From: Trichosphaerium sp. ATCC 40318
Taxonomy: Eukaryota > Discosea > Flabellinia > Trichosidae
Length of the DNA: 64,000 bases
Direction of reading: 5' to 3'
Assembly: GCA_038496445.1 (NCBI GenBank)
Contig: JALMLS010000287.1
Coordinates: 152,347 to 216,346 of the forward strand
Both the position numbers and the translations under genes were made by a program. The notes below the pieces were generated by a model, which had not been told where the DNA came from, did not search any database, and saw nothing but the letters and a program-made list of their open reading frames with translations. Below are positions 36,912 to 47,822 of the stretch, piece after piece. Every line of letters starts with the position of its first letter. Position 1 is the first letter of the stretch.

Positions 36912-38893
36912 TTAACCTTGGTTCACACGTGCCAAACCGACTATGATGATTATTAGTGTAATGCCAGCGGTTAGCTTATTGCTTCGCAAAGAACCAGAAG
37001 TATCTGATGCTCTTGCAGAAGCTACGGCATTAAATTTCCATTGTTGGTTAGGTTCTTGATTAGCTGAACGCCACAAGTATACATTTTGAAATTGAGCTTA
37101 AGAAATGGCAATGTTAGAACTCAGTGGTGCGGTATACAACAACATGCTCACCTCCACCATTGTTACCATCAATAGAGTACCCTGGAGCATTCCTCTTTTG
37201 TAGTCTAAACTTATCACCACTAACAGACACTACAGGACCAGTCAATACCAAAGAGTATGCTGTAAATAAAATGCTACTACCTTTTTTCCAGTGTTGATTT
37301 TGGTTAGAGGTTGCACAACCCCATAGTTTGAGATTCTGAAGATTTGCACCACCATCACCTCCGTCAAGACAAAAATTAGTGTCCTTCTTTTGGAACGATA
37401 CAAAGCCGTTATCACGTTTGATCTCGATCCATTGTTGATTTACATCACCAGTATTGTGTCGTTTAAGACGCACCTATAACCTGGGTGAGCAATTTTAATT
37501 GTTTTTTTTTTTTGGGTACGTTTTGGTTGTTATCACCGCCGTTTTGGCCGTCAAGGGCATATGTCAGTGCGTTTCCCTTCTGAATGGTGTAGACAATATT
37601 CGTTGCTGCGGTGATGGTTAAGGTACGGGTTACTGTCCGTCCATGTACGTCCTTTACTGTTGCTACAATTTTAGACACAGAAGTTCTGCGTTTACCAATA
37701 GAGTTGAACGTAAACTTGTAAGCTGCTTTTGTAGCTTGACCATTAAACCGCTCTGGTTCAATAAAAATATTACCAACATTTGGATTGTCTAGTGTTGACG
37801 CAGACTCGTATTTCCGGTTTTCTTCATTGAAACTATAATGACATTATATGATGTAGATTCTAATCTCAAGAGCTATTGGTTACCTAATGTACGAGGAATA
37901 GACGACCTTATTTGAGGTATCATAAACCTGTAATCCAATATAATCAAGATCTAGTTCTGTGGGCATTTGCGAAACACTGACAGCAGCTGATTGGATTGTG
38001 GTGCTTCCTTCACATTTCGTAAGTTGTTTTCCACATTAGGCTATTGTACTATTGTTCCTACCTGTTATATCTAATAACTGAACTGCGAAAGACTCCTTAT
38101 TTGTGTAAGGTAGGTATATCCAAGGATTTACACAATTCTTTTGAGCAAGACCATCTTCCCTGATTTCTAGACGATCGATGTTAGCACAACATTGCAAAAA
38201 AAAAAGCAACAAGTCTAAAAGAATAACTTACCAAAGTGCAAGTGTGAATATGACGCCTTACTAAGATCACCGACAATAGCAACAGGGTCGCCCTTCTTAA
38301 CTATTTGATCTTCTTCTACCAAGGCTACAACGGGAAAGAATTAGACAACTGTGTTTTCTCATGTAAAACAATATAACATACAAGATAACATGTGAATGTA
38401 GGTAGCATAAATAACCTTCCCATTCGGAAGATCGTGTCTTATTTGTACAACTCCATCAGCATAGCCAGGGTGGCTTCCAGCAATACGAGCTTTCTACTAG
38501 CGCATTAGCAACAACTTCTGGCACTTCAAACTGCTTACCCCATCCGCTATTGCGTACGCTCTTGTGCCCACAGGCGCTAATTTATGTATCAGTAAATCGC
38601 TAGTAGGCCGGTTTTTTTTTCCAACTTGCTTCGAAAACCAAAAAACGTCGTTATTAAAACACGTGCCTGGAATATCTATTCCTCTGTGATAATCGTGTCT
38701 ACCGTTGAGTAATCTTAATTTCATTAGAGGTTTGTCTATTACATAATATATCTCACCTGGGGCCAAAGGGTGAGTATTGCGGGAGATCTGGGGTACAACC
38801 ACGGCTTATCGGCCACTGAAAATCGCAAGCGGCAGCAAAGTAAACCAAACACGCCATACATAGTGTAATTCGTTTTGTGGCCATATGTGTCAT
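36912..38893 (-). CDS. secreted M23-type peptidase with ricin-type lectin and membrane anchor
   Basis: ATG at 38893 (or 38884) opens a signal peptide (ITLCMACLVYFAAAC). The M23 (LytM/lysostaphin-like) metallopeptidase core is rebuilt by splicing: DYHRGIDIPAPVGTRAYAIA gives the His and Asp zinc ligands, and KKGDPVAIVGDLSKASYSHL plus HF gives the HLH motif. M23 enzymes cut bacterial peptidoglycan cross-bridges. An Ig-like or beta-rich middle part follows, then ricin-type beta-trefoil units (FCLDGGDGGANLQNLKLWGC, SNQNQHW; NNGGAQFQNVYLW, EPNQQWKF) that should bind sugar. The C-terminus is a hydrophobic helix (LTAGITLIIIIVGL), either a GPI signal or a membrane anchor. Intron 38577-38666 uses a GC donor if the core is to read correctly. 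It is probably a defence or feeding enzyme of bacterial ancestry. Only the lectin fold recalls ricin; no toxic chain is present. Confidence 0.75.
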
Positions 38894-39512
38894 TGTTTGA
38901 GTTGTATTATGGATAATGTAGTGTCACAACGTGCTACGGGTGAACAATGCCCGCAGTACACATCCGACACTGAGAACTAAAATTGAAACGCTTACCTTTT
39001 TATTAAGGACGCCCTAACCGTACCTTTGCCTATGCTCAGCATCTAGGATAAACATTGCACAAATAATGCGCTAGAAGGCTCGCTTTGATTTGCGCTAGTA
39101 GTAAAAAACAGTTTATGATATGCCCTCCCAAAACTGTATTTCCCACATCTTGGGATGTGGAAGGCTCTTACCTACGAAAACTGCGGAAACCTTGTTCCAT
39201 GAACATAATGTACACCACGATCTGAAGAGGTTTTATTTCATGCGTGGTTGTGGGTCAAGCAACCGGTGTGTTGGCTTGTATGATGCAGTATATGGTTTTT
39301 CTGCGACGCAAACTGAAGTCGGTGAAAACTACAACAAAGCGAAGAAAAAGAAAAGTCAACGCAAATTCAAACGTTAGTAAATACGTATCGTATCCTTCAC
39401 AGGAGAACCAACTCTGTTTACAGTGTGACTTATAGCAGTCAACGGGGTTCTCCTGGATAAATATCCTTAATTTCCTTTCCTTTCCTAAATACGTATCGTA
39501 CCACAATCAAAT
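38894..39512. other. promoter region with nested direct and inverted repeats
   Basis: No supported gene. Near its 3' end a 15-bp direct repeat TAAATACGTATCGTA occurs at 39378-39392 and 39486-39500. Between the copies lies an inverted repeat with 10-bp arms, CAGGAGAACC (39400-39409) and GGTTCTCCTG (39446-39455). The second direct repeat ends 12 bp before the ATG of the LRR gene. Short ORFs here lack ATG or motifs. Confidence 0.55.
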
Positions 39513-41174
39513 ATGAACAAAAACACTGCATTCTTTGATGAGGTTCCAGTGGAAATCATTGTTCATATTCTCCAGTCCCTTTCACCGTTATATATGCGGT
39601 TCGTTGTACACACATCTAAATTATTAGCCACAATTGCAATACAATTCTTAGGATATAAAGACGTAAGAAATATCGTCATTAAAACTTCAGAGAGGCTCGA
39701 AAAACTATACAGCGAAGCACCACACCTAATCAAAACGAATAAGATTACTCTCATGTTCCCTTTGAAACAACAACATTTACAGTACTTAAAAAAAGCTCAA
39801 GAACTAAAACTGTATGGGCTAGTAGATGTTGATTTTACAGGCTTTCAGTATGGCGAAAGCATAGACTTTAGCTGTTGTAGTCGTATTGCTGTAACAGATA
39901 CTCATCTTAAACAACTAGCTGGGATACATAAAATCATACTACAGGGTAAAAAAGTTACAAGTGAAGGTACAAGAGCATTGGCTGGCATTCATACAATCGA
40001 TCTAAGCAAATGCGGACTTGTAACAGACGATGGCATTAAAGCATTGGCGGGCGTTCATACTATCAATCTGCATAGTACTACAGTGACAAATGATTGTGTT
40101 AAGGCTTTGTCTGGAGTTCATACAATTAATTTAACTAATTGTAGACGTGTTACAGACGATGGGTTCAAGGCGTTAGTTGGAGTGCACTCTGCTGGTTTAA
40201 GCAGTACAGAAGTGACAGATGAAGCTGTTATAGCTTTAGCAGGTGTTCATTCTATACGCCTAAACCGCACACAAGTGACAGATAATGGTATTAAAGCGTT
40301 AGCTGGAGTATACGCAATTTTTCTTGATGACACTGACATTACTAATGTTGGTATTAAAGCACTTGCTGGCGTTCATACCATTAGTATTGTTAATACAGGT
40401 GTAACTGATGAGGGTGTTAGAACGTTGGCAGGAGTTCATTCCATTGATTTAAGCTATTGTCGATATATACGAGATGGTAGTCTTAAAGCTGTAGCAGGAG
40501 TTCACACTATTAAACTAAGATCAACTCATGTTACAGATGATGGCATTAAAGCGCTGGCTGGCGTTCACACAATTGATCTTGGTACGACAGGTACAACCGA
40601 TGATGGAGTCAAAGCATTGGCTGGAGTTTACTCAATTGATTTGCAAAATTGCAAGAGTGTAACGGACAATGGTATTTCAGCTTTAGCTGGTGTTCATACA
40701 ATATATCTTGAGAATACAAATGTAACAGACGTGGGTGTCAAATCACTGGCAGGAGTACATGAAATATCTCTTTGCAGAACAACAGTTACAGACGATAGTC
40801 TAACAACATTGGCTGGTGTTCATACAATATATCTTGAGCACACAAAAGTCACAGACATGGGAATCAAAGCGCTAGCTGGAGTATACACAATTTTTCTTGA
40901 TGACACTGACATTACTAATGTTGGTATTAAAGCACTTGCTGGCGTTCATAAAATTAGTTTGCGGAACACTTCAGTAACTGATGAGGGTGTTAAAGCACTG
41001 GCAGGTGTACATGCGATTGATTTACACAAAACAAATGTTACAGATGATGGTATTACAGCATTGATAGGAGTACATATAATTAACATTGAACATACTAAAG
41101 TAACAGCTAAGGGCAAAGAAGCGCTAGGCATTGTTCAACATGTACGATGGTTGTCCTATTCTTGTCCCACATAA
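39513..41174 (+). CDS. intronless F-box/LRR protein with about 20 repeats
   Basis: An intact 553-residue ORF without introns; ATG at 39513. The N-terminus holds an F-box (FDEVPVEIIVHILQSLSPLY, then MRFVVHTSKLLATI). From about residue 125 to the end lie some 20 units of 21-22 residues with consensus VTDDGIKALAGVHTIDLxxT, the cysteine-containing-like LRR type seen in F-box proteins. It should act as a substrate receptor of an SCF ubiquitin ligase. Units 7-8 and 16-17 are almost identical in DNA (a tract of about 61 nt at 40315 and 40888), which shows recent duplication or conversion. Proteins with very similar GVH(T/S)L repeats are known from large DNA viruses of protists and their hosts; that link is inference. 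A decayed copy lies at 35500-35812. Confidence 0.85.
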   Translation: MNKNTAFFDEVPVEIIVHILQSLSPLYMRFVVHTSKLLATIAIQFLGYKDVRNIVIKTSERLEKLYSEAPHLIKTNKITLMFPLKQQHLQYLKKAQELKLYGLVDVDFTGFQYGESIDFSCCSRIAVTDTHLKQLAGIHKIILQGKKVTSEGTRALAGIHTIDLSKCGLVTDDGIKALAGVHTINLHSTTVTNDCVKALSGVHTINLTNCRRVTDDGFKALVGVHSAGLSSTEVTDEAVIALAGVHSIRLNRTQVTDNGIKALAGVYAIFLDDTDITNVGIKALAGVHTISIVNTGVTDEGVRTLAGVHSIDLSYCRYIRDGSLKAVAGVHTIKLRSTHVTDDGIKALAGVHTIDLGTTGTTDDGVKALAGVYSIDLQNCKSVTDNGISALAGVHTIYLENTNVTDVGVKSLAGVHEISLCRTTVTDDSLTTLAGVHTIYLEHTKVTDMGIKALAGVYTIFLDDTDITNVGIKALAGVHKISLRNTSVTDEGVKALAGVHAIDLHKTNVTDDGITALIGVHIINIEHTKVTAKGKEALGIVQHVRWLSYSCPT

Positions 41175-41317
41175 ACAATTCTTACAAAAGTAACAACAAA
41201 AGCAATGTTTACTTTGGATTAATAAAGGTAATAGAGGTAAATGGCTGTCTCAGTTCCACTAAGTTGTAAGGGTTGTACAAATCACATATTTACAATACAA
41301 TGTTTATTTGGTGACCG

Positions 41318-41857
41318 TCACAGTGGTAGGTAGTTATATGTTTTGGGGAGCTCGTGATCTACAAGCATACTAAGGACAGACTCTTTACCATTCCTAGACC
41401 TCATTATTATATCAAACTCTTTCGTGAAAGCTTGTGTAAGATTACCAAAGGCTTCGATATTGATAGACGCCTTAGCTACTGTTTTGTTTCGTCTTCTTCT
41501 CTTTAATTTGAATACAACAAATAACGGTTCATCTCCCTTGTGTATTAAGCTTATCTTATTCAAAGCTGTGTACCACCGTACAGCGTTCGCTCTTCTAAAT
41601 TTACTATATGGAGTACACTCTGTAGTTGTTTTTTTCTTCTTAGATCCTCTTACCAAAGTAACTTCAACGCAAAGTGCATAATTGTTATGCTTCAGTGTAG
41701 AAACTCTATCAATGCGTATACGTAATGTTCCCATCCTCACTTGTTCTTCTCTTGGATCTATTACCATATCCCACGCTGGTTTGTTGTTATTAGAGTACAT
41801 TTTTGTTAATGAGGTGCTTCTTTGGTGTTGATTTGTTTTATGTACTCGCTGGTACAT
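41318..41857 (-). CDS. intronless C2-like protein
   Basis: A single-exon ORF of 179 residues, ATG at 41857 (a second Met at residue 20 is possible). The middle looks like a C2 beta-sandwich: GTLRIRIDRVSTLKHNNYAL, CVEVTLVRGSKKKKTTTECT, VRWYTALNKISLIHKGDEPL and FVVFKLKRRRRNKTVAKASI. The usual Asp pairs of calcium-binding loops are absent, so calcium binding is unlikely; the many Lys and Arg could bind acidic lipids. It ends with LVDHELPKTYNYLPL. The family assignment rests on pattern only. Confidence 0.6.
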   Translation of the reverse strand: MYQRVHKTNQHQRSTSLTKMYSNNNKPAWDMVIDPREEQVRMGTLRIRIDRVSTLKHNNYALCVEVTLVRGSKKKKTTTECTPYSKFRRANAVRWYTALNKISLIHKGDEPLFVVFKLKRRRRNKTVAKASINIEAFGNLTQAFTKEFDIIMRSRNGKESVLSMLVDHELPKTYNYLPL

Positions 41858-42406
41858 TCATAGAAACGCCCAAACGTAACGTGACAAAAACTACCATGAT
41901 GCTACAAATAGGTTCCTTGCGTGCTACAATCTTGTGTAAACGAACAAAGTCAAAGTAAACAGAGTGTCATGGCGTAACTAACTATTCACGTGATTTATTC
42001 AGGGATTGTATATTCTAAAAATCAGACTGATTCAATTTCCCTGATTGGCACGATGCTCAGTGTTATCTACTATCCAATAGAAGACTAATAGGCATCTCAC
42101 GTGCCCTGCAAAAATTCACCGGATAAATTTGCGGATTATCTTGTTTCTGGATCAAATTTACCTTAAAATTTTACCTTGTCCTAAAAAAGTGACATTTCGC
42201 ATGACACCTGACAAACTGTAAGCGACAATAAATAACTGCAGTAGCAATTTGCCTTGAGTTTGCTTCTTTCGCTTGGTAAGTGTTGGTTACGCTGTAAAAC
42301 AACGAAAACACGCACTGACAAGCAATTTAGTGAGAGTTGGGTGTTTAGTGGCGAAATGCTGAAGAATTTGGCTTTGAAAAACGCATTCTTCCAGTAGTGT
42401 ATCAAC
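41858..42406. other. divergent intergenic spacer
   Basis: About 550 bp between divergent genes. CACGTG occurs at about 41988 and 42099. No ORF with support. Confidence 0.4.
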
Positions 42407-43762
42407 ATGGCAACAGCAGGTACAATCTAACTCACATAACGCCGTTAACACGATTTGGTAGTACCTCTGATAAAAATGAGCAACGGTAGCTCCATCCCAG
42501 CTTTAGGCTTTGGTACATGGAAAGCTGAGCCTGGCGTAGTTGGTGCGTCTGTAAAAATCGCAATTGCGGAAGGTTTCCGTCACATCGACTGTGCTGAAGG
42601 CTACGGTAACGAGAAGGAGATTGGAGAGGTACACATAAGCATTATTACGACTTTCGCTATGCTGACCCATACCAAAAAGGCCCTAAAAGAAGTATTCGCT
42701 GAAGGCAAGGTCAAGCGCGAGGATCTCTTTATCACCTCTAAGATCTGGGGCTCCAACTTCGACATTGTCGAAAAACGCCTAAAAAATTCACTCACTCTCT
42801 TGCAAATTGATTATTTGGATTTGTACTTGCTTCACTGCCCGTCATCATTTGAGAGAACACCAGAAGGAGGGTACGCTACAAAAAATCCCCTTGTCATGAC
42901 GAATTCGTTATTCGAGCGTCCTGTTACACTTTTATGAAACTCATACAGTGAAGCGTTGCTAAAGACAGCGAAGACTTTCCAAAACGTGGAAAAACACCAA
43001 TTCACATGGCCTGGGCTGATATGGAGAAGATGGTAGACGCTGGACTCACTAAAGCTATTGGTATGAAAAAAAAACTTTTTGAATTACATTATTTAATTAC
43101 GCCTTTTAACATTTACCTGTAGGCGTTTCAAACTTTTCTAGCCTATTGATAAACGATATGCTCTCATATGCCCGTATTCCACCTGCTGTGAACCAAATTG
43201 AAGGTAACAAATCCGCCAATTAAAAATGGTTTTTTTTTTTTCAAAGCTTGGTATTAAAATTTTGTTAGTGTCTCCTTACTACACTAATGAAGCCCTTGCT
43301 CAATGGTGCTTGAAAGTGAACGTGCAAGTAACTGCGTACTGCCCACTAGGTACAGATCTGTGATTTCGCAAGAGATTGCTGCAGTAATTTAATCATTTGT
43401 TAATATTGAATTAGGAGTTTCTGCTGGCGTAAGCATTTGCGATGAAGCCTTGAAAACTACATCAGTACTACAAGATGAGTTAATTGTCGCTATTGCCAAA
43501 AAGCACAATGCCACCGCTGCTCAAGTAAGTCATTAAAACACATGATATAAATGTTGACATCTCTCAGGTATTGCTAAAATGGAGCATCCAAAAAGGATAC
43601 AATGTTCTCTCTAAGTCTACTAAAGAGCACAGAATCAAGGAAAATTTTAGTTCACGTAACGTTGTTCTTACTGACGAAGAGGTCAAACAAATCACTGGTC
43701 TCAACAAAAACTGGAAGGTGTGCAACCACGCCACCGAGTTTGGTGTCCCTGTATACAATTAA
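42407..43762 (+). CDS. aldo-keto reductase
   Basis: NAD(P)H-dependent reductase of carbonyl compounds, TIM-barrel fold. ATG at 42407 (MATA, then after an intron VPLIKMSNGSSIPALGFGTW). The catalytic tetrad is visible: Asp and Tyr in FRHIDCAEGYGNEKEIGE, Lys in FITSKIWGSNF, His in LDLYLLHCPSS. Later exons give MVDAGLTKAIGVSNFS-like sequence, YARIPPAVNQIE, the coenzyme-binding SIQKGYNVLSKSTKEHRIKE, and the C-terminus EFGVPVYN. At least seven exons. Length and motif order are normal for the family. The substrate cannot be told. Confidence 0.9.
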
Positions 43763-44040
43763 ACCAATTTGTGATGCAAGTAAAAAAACGTGCCTTGAAA
43801 ATTTGAAAATGTTTATCTCAACATCGAACCTCAGTGCAGCAGAAATTGCCAATACCAAGCATTTGGTGTTTAAAAAAACCAATGTCTCTATGCAATGCCC
43901 AAAAAAAAACGTGATTTCAAAAAGTAGTGAAATCTGCAGACTTTACATAAGTCTTGTTTAGCCGAAACACGAAAATAGATCTTAACCATTTTCGCTGGTA
44001 CAACGCGTCTACAGGAAAATAGCCACTATTTGATTGTGAA

Positions 44041-44844
44041 ATGGCAGGCCTTGATCAAATATTAAAACAACTGGCCGAACTCCGTTCTACGACTACTGAT
44101 CTACGTTCTAAAGTAAACGAACATACTTTAGTCATTAACAGACAGAAAAATTTAATACAAACGCTACTGGGCGTAGTAGACGAACAAAGCATCATCATCA
44201 AACAGCTTTCAAAGTCTATACAGGAAAACAATACAAACAGTACTTCTCCCTCGCTTGACAAACTTAATACAGCATCTACGGCTCTTTCTGGCGTATCAAC
44301 ACAAAACCTAACGGCAACCGCCGGCCCACCTAAAAAGTTCAGCGTATCGTTGTCTTCAGGAAATGTCAAAGTACCTACGGCACCTGCTCCTCCTGGGAAT
44401 CGACTCGGATTATTTGCAAAAAAAAAAGTAGCAGCTAAGCCAGCACCTAAACCCATAGCCCGTACGACCGTTACACGGCTGTTTTTTTTTGTACAACCCA
44501 AACACGCACTCAATTTTTTTATTCTAGAGACACACTCATTTCACAATACATCCTCTACCGTTCCTCCTGTAGTTATCACAACAAAATTCTCAGCATTTTC
44601 TTTTAAAAAACCCGCCTCTCTCAAAGACGCTACGTTAAAATTTGACCCTGGAACGACTATACAAACAGCCTCACAACTTATCCAAAGCAGGCTAAATATT
44701 AATGGTATGGATAAAAGTTATGTTTGTCACTTTTTTTAATAGTTTATTATAGCGACGTGGTTTGATGATTTCAAGGAGGCCTATGGGAGCTATCCAACCA
44801 GTTGTGTTTTACAAAATGGCTTAACGTATTATTTAAGACTTTAG
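44041..44844 (+). CDS. unrecognised coiled-coil protein
   Basis: ATG at 44041. Residues 1-62 form a coiled coil (MAGLDQILKQLAELRSTTTD and TLLGVVDEQSIIIKQLSKSI). A Ser/Thr/Pro-rich, basic linker follows (PPGNRLGLFAKKKVAAKPAP). After an intron with a poly-T start comes SFKKPASLKDATLKFDPGT. A second intron near 44704 joins in phase to ATWFDDFKEAYGSYPTSCVL and QNGLTYYLRL, then TAG at 44844. The coiled coil suggests an oligomer. No known family is apparent. Confidence 0.6.
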
Positions 44845-45125
44845 CATCACAACGAATAATGTTGTCAAAAGAGCAGCGATTGGTAGTTCATCATAAGCAA
44901 AGCTTGCAATTTTTTATGGCAAAAACAAAGGACGGTTTTTTGCACGAGCTTTTTATAAGCTACTTGTACTCTAGTAAACCTTTGTAGCGAAGTAATCGCT
45001 AGTGGTGAAATCCCGTTCGTTTTGAGAAGTTGTTATTTGCTAGATTTGTACGTGTTTAATATCACATGCTATCAAAATGTTAAGTCAGATGATTTTCTTT
45101 TCCAACGAAAAGTTCTAAACGTGGT

Positions 45126-47583
45126 ATGGTTTTTGCTAAAAAGCAAAGAGCAGTAACTTTCGCGGTACACGCTTGTTTGCTTTTGGAAGTGAAATTTTAT
45201 GTCAACAGACATGCTGAATTATGTAGGTGTGCCTTATAGGGGCCATTGGTGTGTTTTTAGTGTTGTTTGGACACCCTGCTGCTAGCCCTTTGCCAAAGGA
45301 ACAAAACAGTTCAAAACGGGGTAAGCAGTGTATAAATAAACCAATCACGTGCTTTGTAAATTTTTACCATAATTTACGTTTGTAATCGATTATGTAGAAA
45401 AGGCATGTTGCTTCACTGGAGCAATTGCAACATCTAGTAAGCCTGCGTCTGAAACAGCGGAAGCAATAATGAAGCAAGGTACAGAAAATGTTTTTTTTTA
45501 AAAAACTAAAGTGGAGAATTAGGTGGCAATGCCATTGACGCCGTTGTTGCAGCTCAAGTGGTGCTCTCGCTTACAGAACCTCAATCAAGGTACTCCAATC
45601 CATATCAATGGTAACTGATCATACAAAAGTGGTATTGGCGGAGGATTGTTTGTGATGTACTATGATAAAGTAAACGATAAAGTACACGCAATAGATGGGC
45701 GCGAGGAAGGTGGGTTTTTTTTAATTTCATTATAGACACTAATAGTCACAGCTCCGTTTAACTTACAGTCACGACCTTCAAACCGAGTAGGAGGTTGGTC
45801 TAGCGGCGTACCAGGCACCATTGCTGCCTTGGAACGAATTCATAGAGATTTTGGATCGGGTACTCTTGGTTACTCTAAATATTTCTGCTAACACTAAGGC
45901 AAGGAAAATTTACGCTTGCAGAGCTATTTGCTCCTGCTATAAAACTGGCGCGCGATGGATGGGTACTTGACTCTTATACTGCTGGATCTTTAAGATCTGC
46001 TGCTTCATGTCTAGCTCAATTTCCTGCCAGTAAAGAACTGTATTTGAATCCAGATGGAACACCACGACAAGAAGTAACTACTCTTGCCAAATACACTTTG
46101 CTTACTATTGCCATAGGGTTCCTTAATGTTGAACCCAGATTATGCGAACACTTTAGAACTCATTGCGCAAGATCCAAAGTCGTACTACAATGGTCCTATA
46201 GCTGAGGACATTGTGAATGCCGTTACACAATCACCTGTTAACCCTGGAGTCATGACACTAGATGACATGAAGACATACAGAGCTGTGGAGAGAGAACCAG
46301 TAAACTATGAATTTACGTCTTCGTCTGGAAAGACTTTTGAACTTTGGTACAACTTTCTTTCATTATAAGGGCTCATATTATTTCTCAGGGGAATGAATAT
46401 GCCTTCTTCTGGTACAGCCACAATGGCGAATGCTTTGAATATTCTGGAGGCGTATGACTTGAAAGCAAGCGGCCTACATTCTTCCGAGTCTATTCATCGT
46501 ATATGGGATGCAACAACTCTAGCATACGCTGATAGAAATGCCTACATGTAACGATTTCTACCGAAACAAATATCTTATTTTTTTCTAATTAGGGCTGATG
46601 CTGATTGGGTTGATGTACCTTTGGAAGGTCTGTTAGATAAAAAGTATGCTAGTGAGCGACGAGAACTCATGAAACCCAATGAAGCATTGAAAAGTGCTCA
46701 ACCAGGTGCACATTTCAATAAGTTATTTCCACGTGTTCTAAAGCGCAGATTGTAGGAACACCGCCTGGAATAGAAACAGCTTGGAAAATGTCTCCTCAAA
46801 TTGAGAGCCTCCATACAACTCACTACACCATTGCTGATCCGAACAATTTTGTTGCTGTTACTAGGTACATATCCATATGCCACGAGGAAACTAATACCTT
46901 TAGTACCATTGAATCATCGTGGGGAAACTGTTTGACAGTGCCTGGCAGAGGATTTCTACTTAATAACGAACTTTCGGACTTTTCAACTTCAGGTGCAAAC
47001 AAAGCTGAAGGTAAACGGTGGTTTGAAAATAACTTACTAAAAGAACACTTACACTCAATTAAACTCAGGTGGCAGACGCATGAGAAGAACTGCATTGCCT
47101 CCAGACGACAGAACAGAAGGTGGAAAGCGCCCTCGAAGTAGTATGACACCAACACTAGTATTTCAAGATGGCAAACCAGTACTCACTCTCGGTGCACCTG
47201 GTGCGGTTGTATGTTATTCTTCACAACCTCTTATGTAATCCTTTAGGTGGCGCTGGAATAATCAATACTGTACTTGATGGTGCTTTGTTTAGCCTGGAGT
47301 ACGAACTTAGCACTCTTGATACTGTGTTGGAACCTCGTTATCGTACAGATAATAATGGTTTATGGAGACTTGAAGCTGCACTTTATCAAGATAAAGAATT
47401 ACGGGACGAACTGACTGCCCTTGGGTTCAGCGTGAGGTAGGATTGTTTAATGAAGTAAGTTCTAACTGCGCACTTAGTCAATGGACATCTGGTTCTTTGC
47501 AAGCTATATCAATGGATGTAAATGGTAATTTCACTGCAGTAGCAGATCCTAGACGCTCCAATAGCCTCGCTATTGTATTTTGA
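45126..47583 (+). CDS. gamma-glutamyltransferase, type II membrane form
   Basis: Cleaves gamma-glutamyl bonds of glutathione. ATG at 45126 gives a short basic tail (MVFAKKQRA) joined by an intron to a membrane anchor (VCLIGAIGVFLVLFGHPAAS). Conserved blocks follow in order: GNAIDAVVAAQVVLSLTEPQ, GIGGGLFVMYYDK, VPGTIAALERIH, FTLAELFAPAIKLARDGW, LIAQDPKSYYNGPIAEDIVN and GVMTLDDMKTYRA. The nucleophile Thr starts the small subunit in HTTHYTIADPNNFVAV. Then come the VPGRGFLLNNELSDFS oxyanion segment, GGAGIINTVLDG and the C-terminus NSLAIVF. The ATG was chosen because the nearer ATG (45199) would need a 13-nt intron. About a dozen exons; appears complete. Confidence 0.88.
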
Positions 47584-47822
47584 GGTCAAGAAAATAACCA
47601 CAAATAAAAGAGGTTACATTTTAGTCACATTTGTATTTTTCTTTTAAACGTGCAAGATTTAGGGACAAATCTTTCTGGTACAATCAAAGCTCTGTATCAA
47701 AGGCGTCTTCACAGATCAGGCTGAATGATCAAAATTGCATTTATTGCTTGTTTAGCAGGAAAAGGTGTTAAATCGAATACATCAAGTTGTAAACTTTACA
47801 TTAAAAAAAGGATTGCGTTTGA

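Noticed and set aside
36912-37480. Toxin annotation from the ricin-type lectin repeats
   Set aside because: Only the sugar-binding trefoil is present, fused to a peptidase; there is no N-glycosidase chain.
45199-45245. Start of GGT at ATG 45199
   Set aside because: It would need a 13-nt intron to reach the membrane anchor frame. ATG 45126 with an intron of about 80 nt keeps phase.
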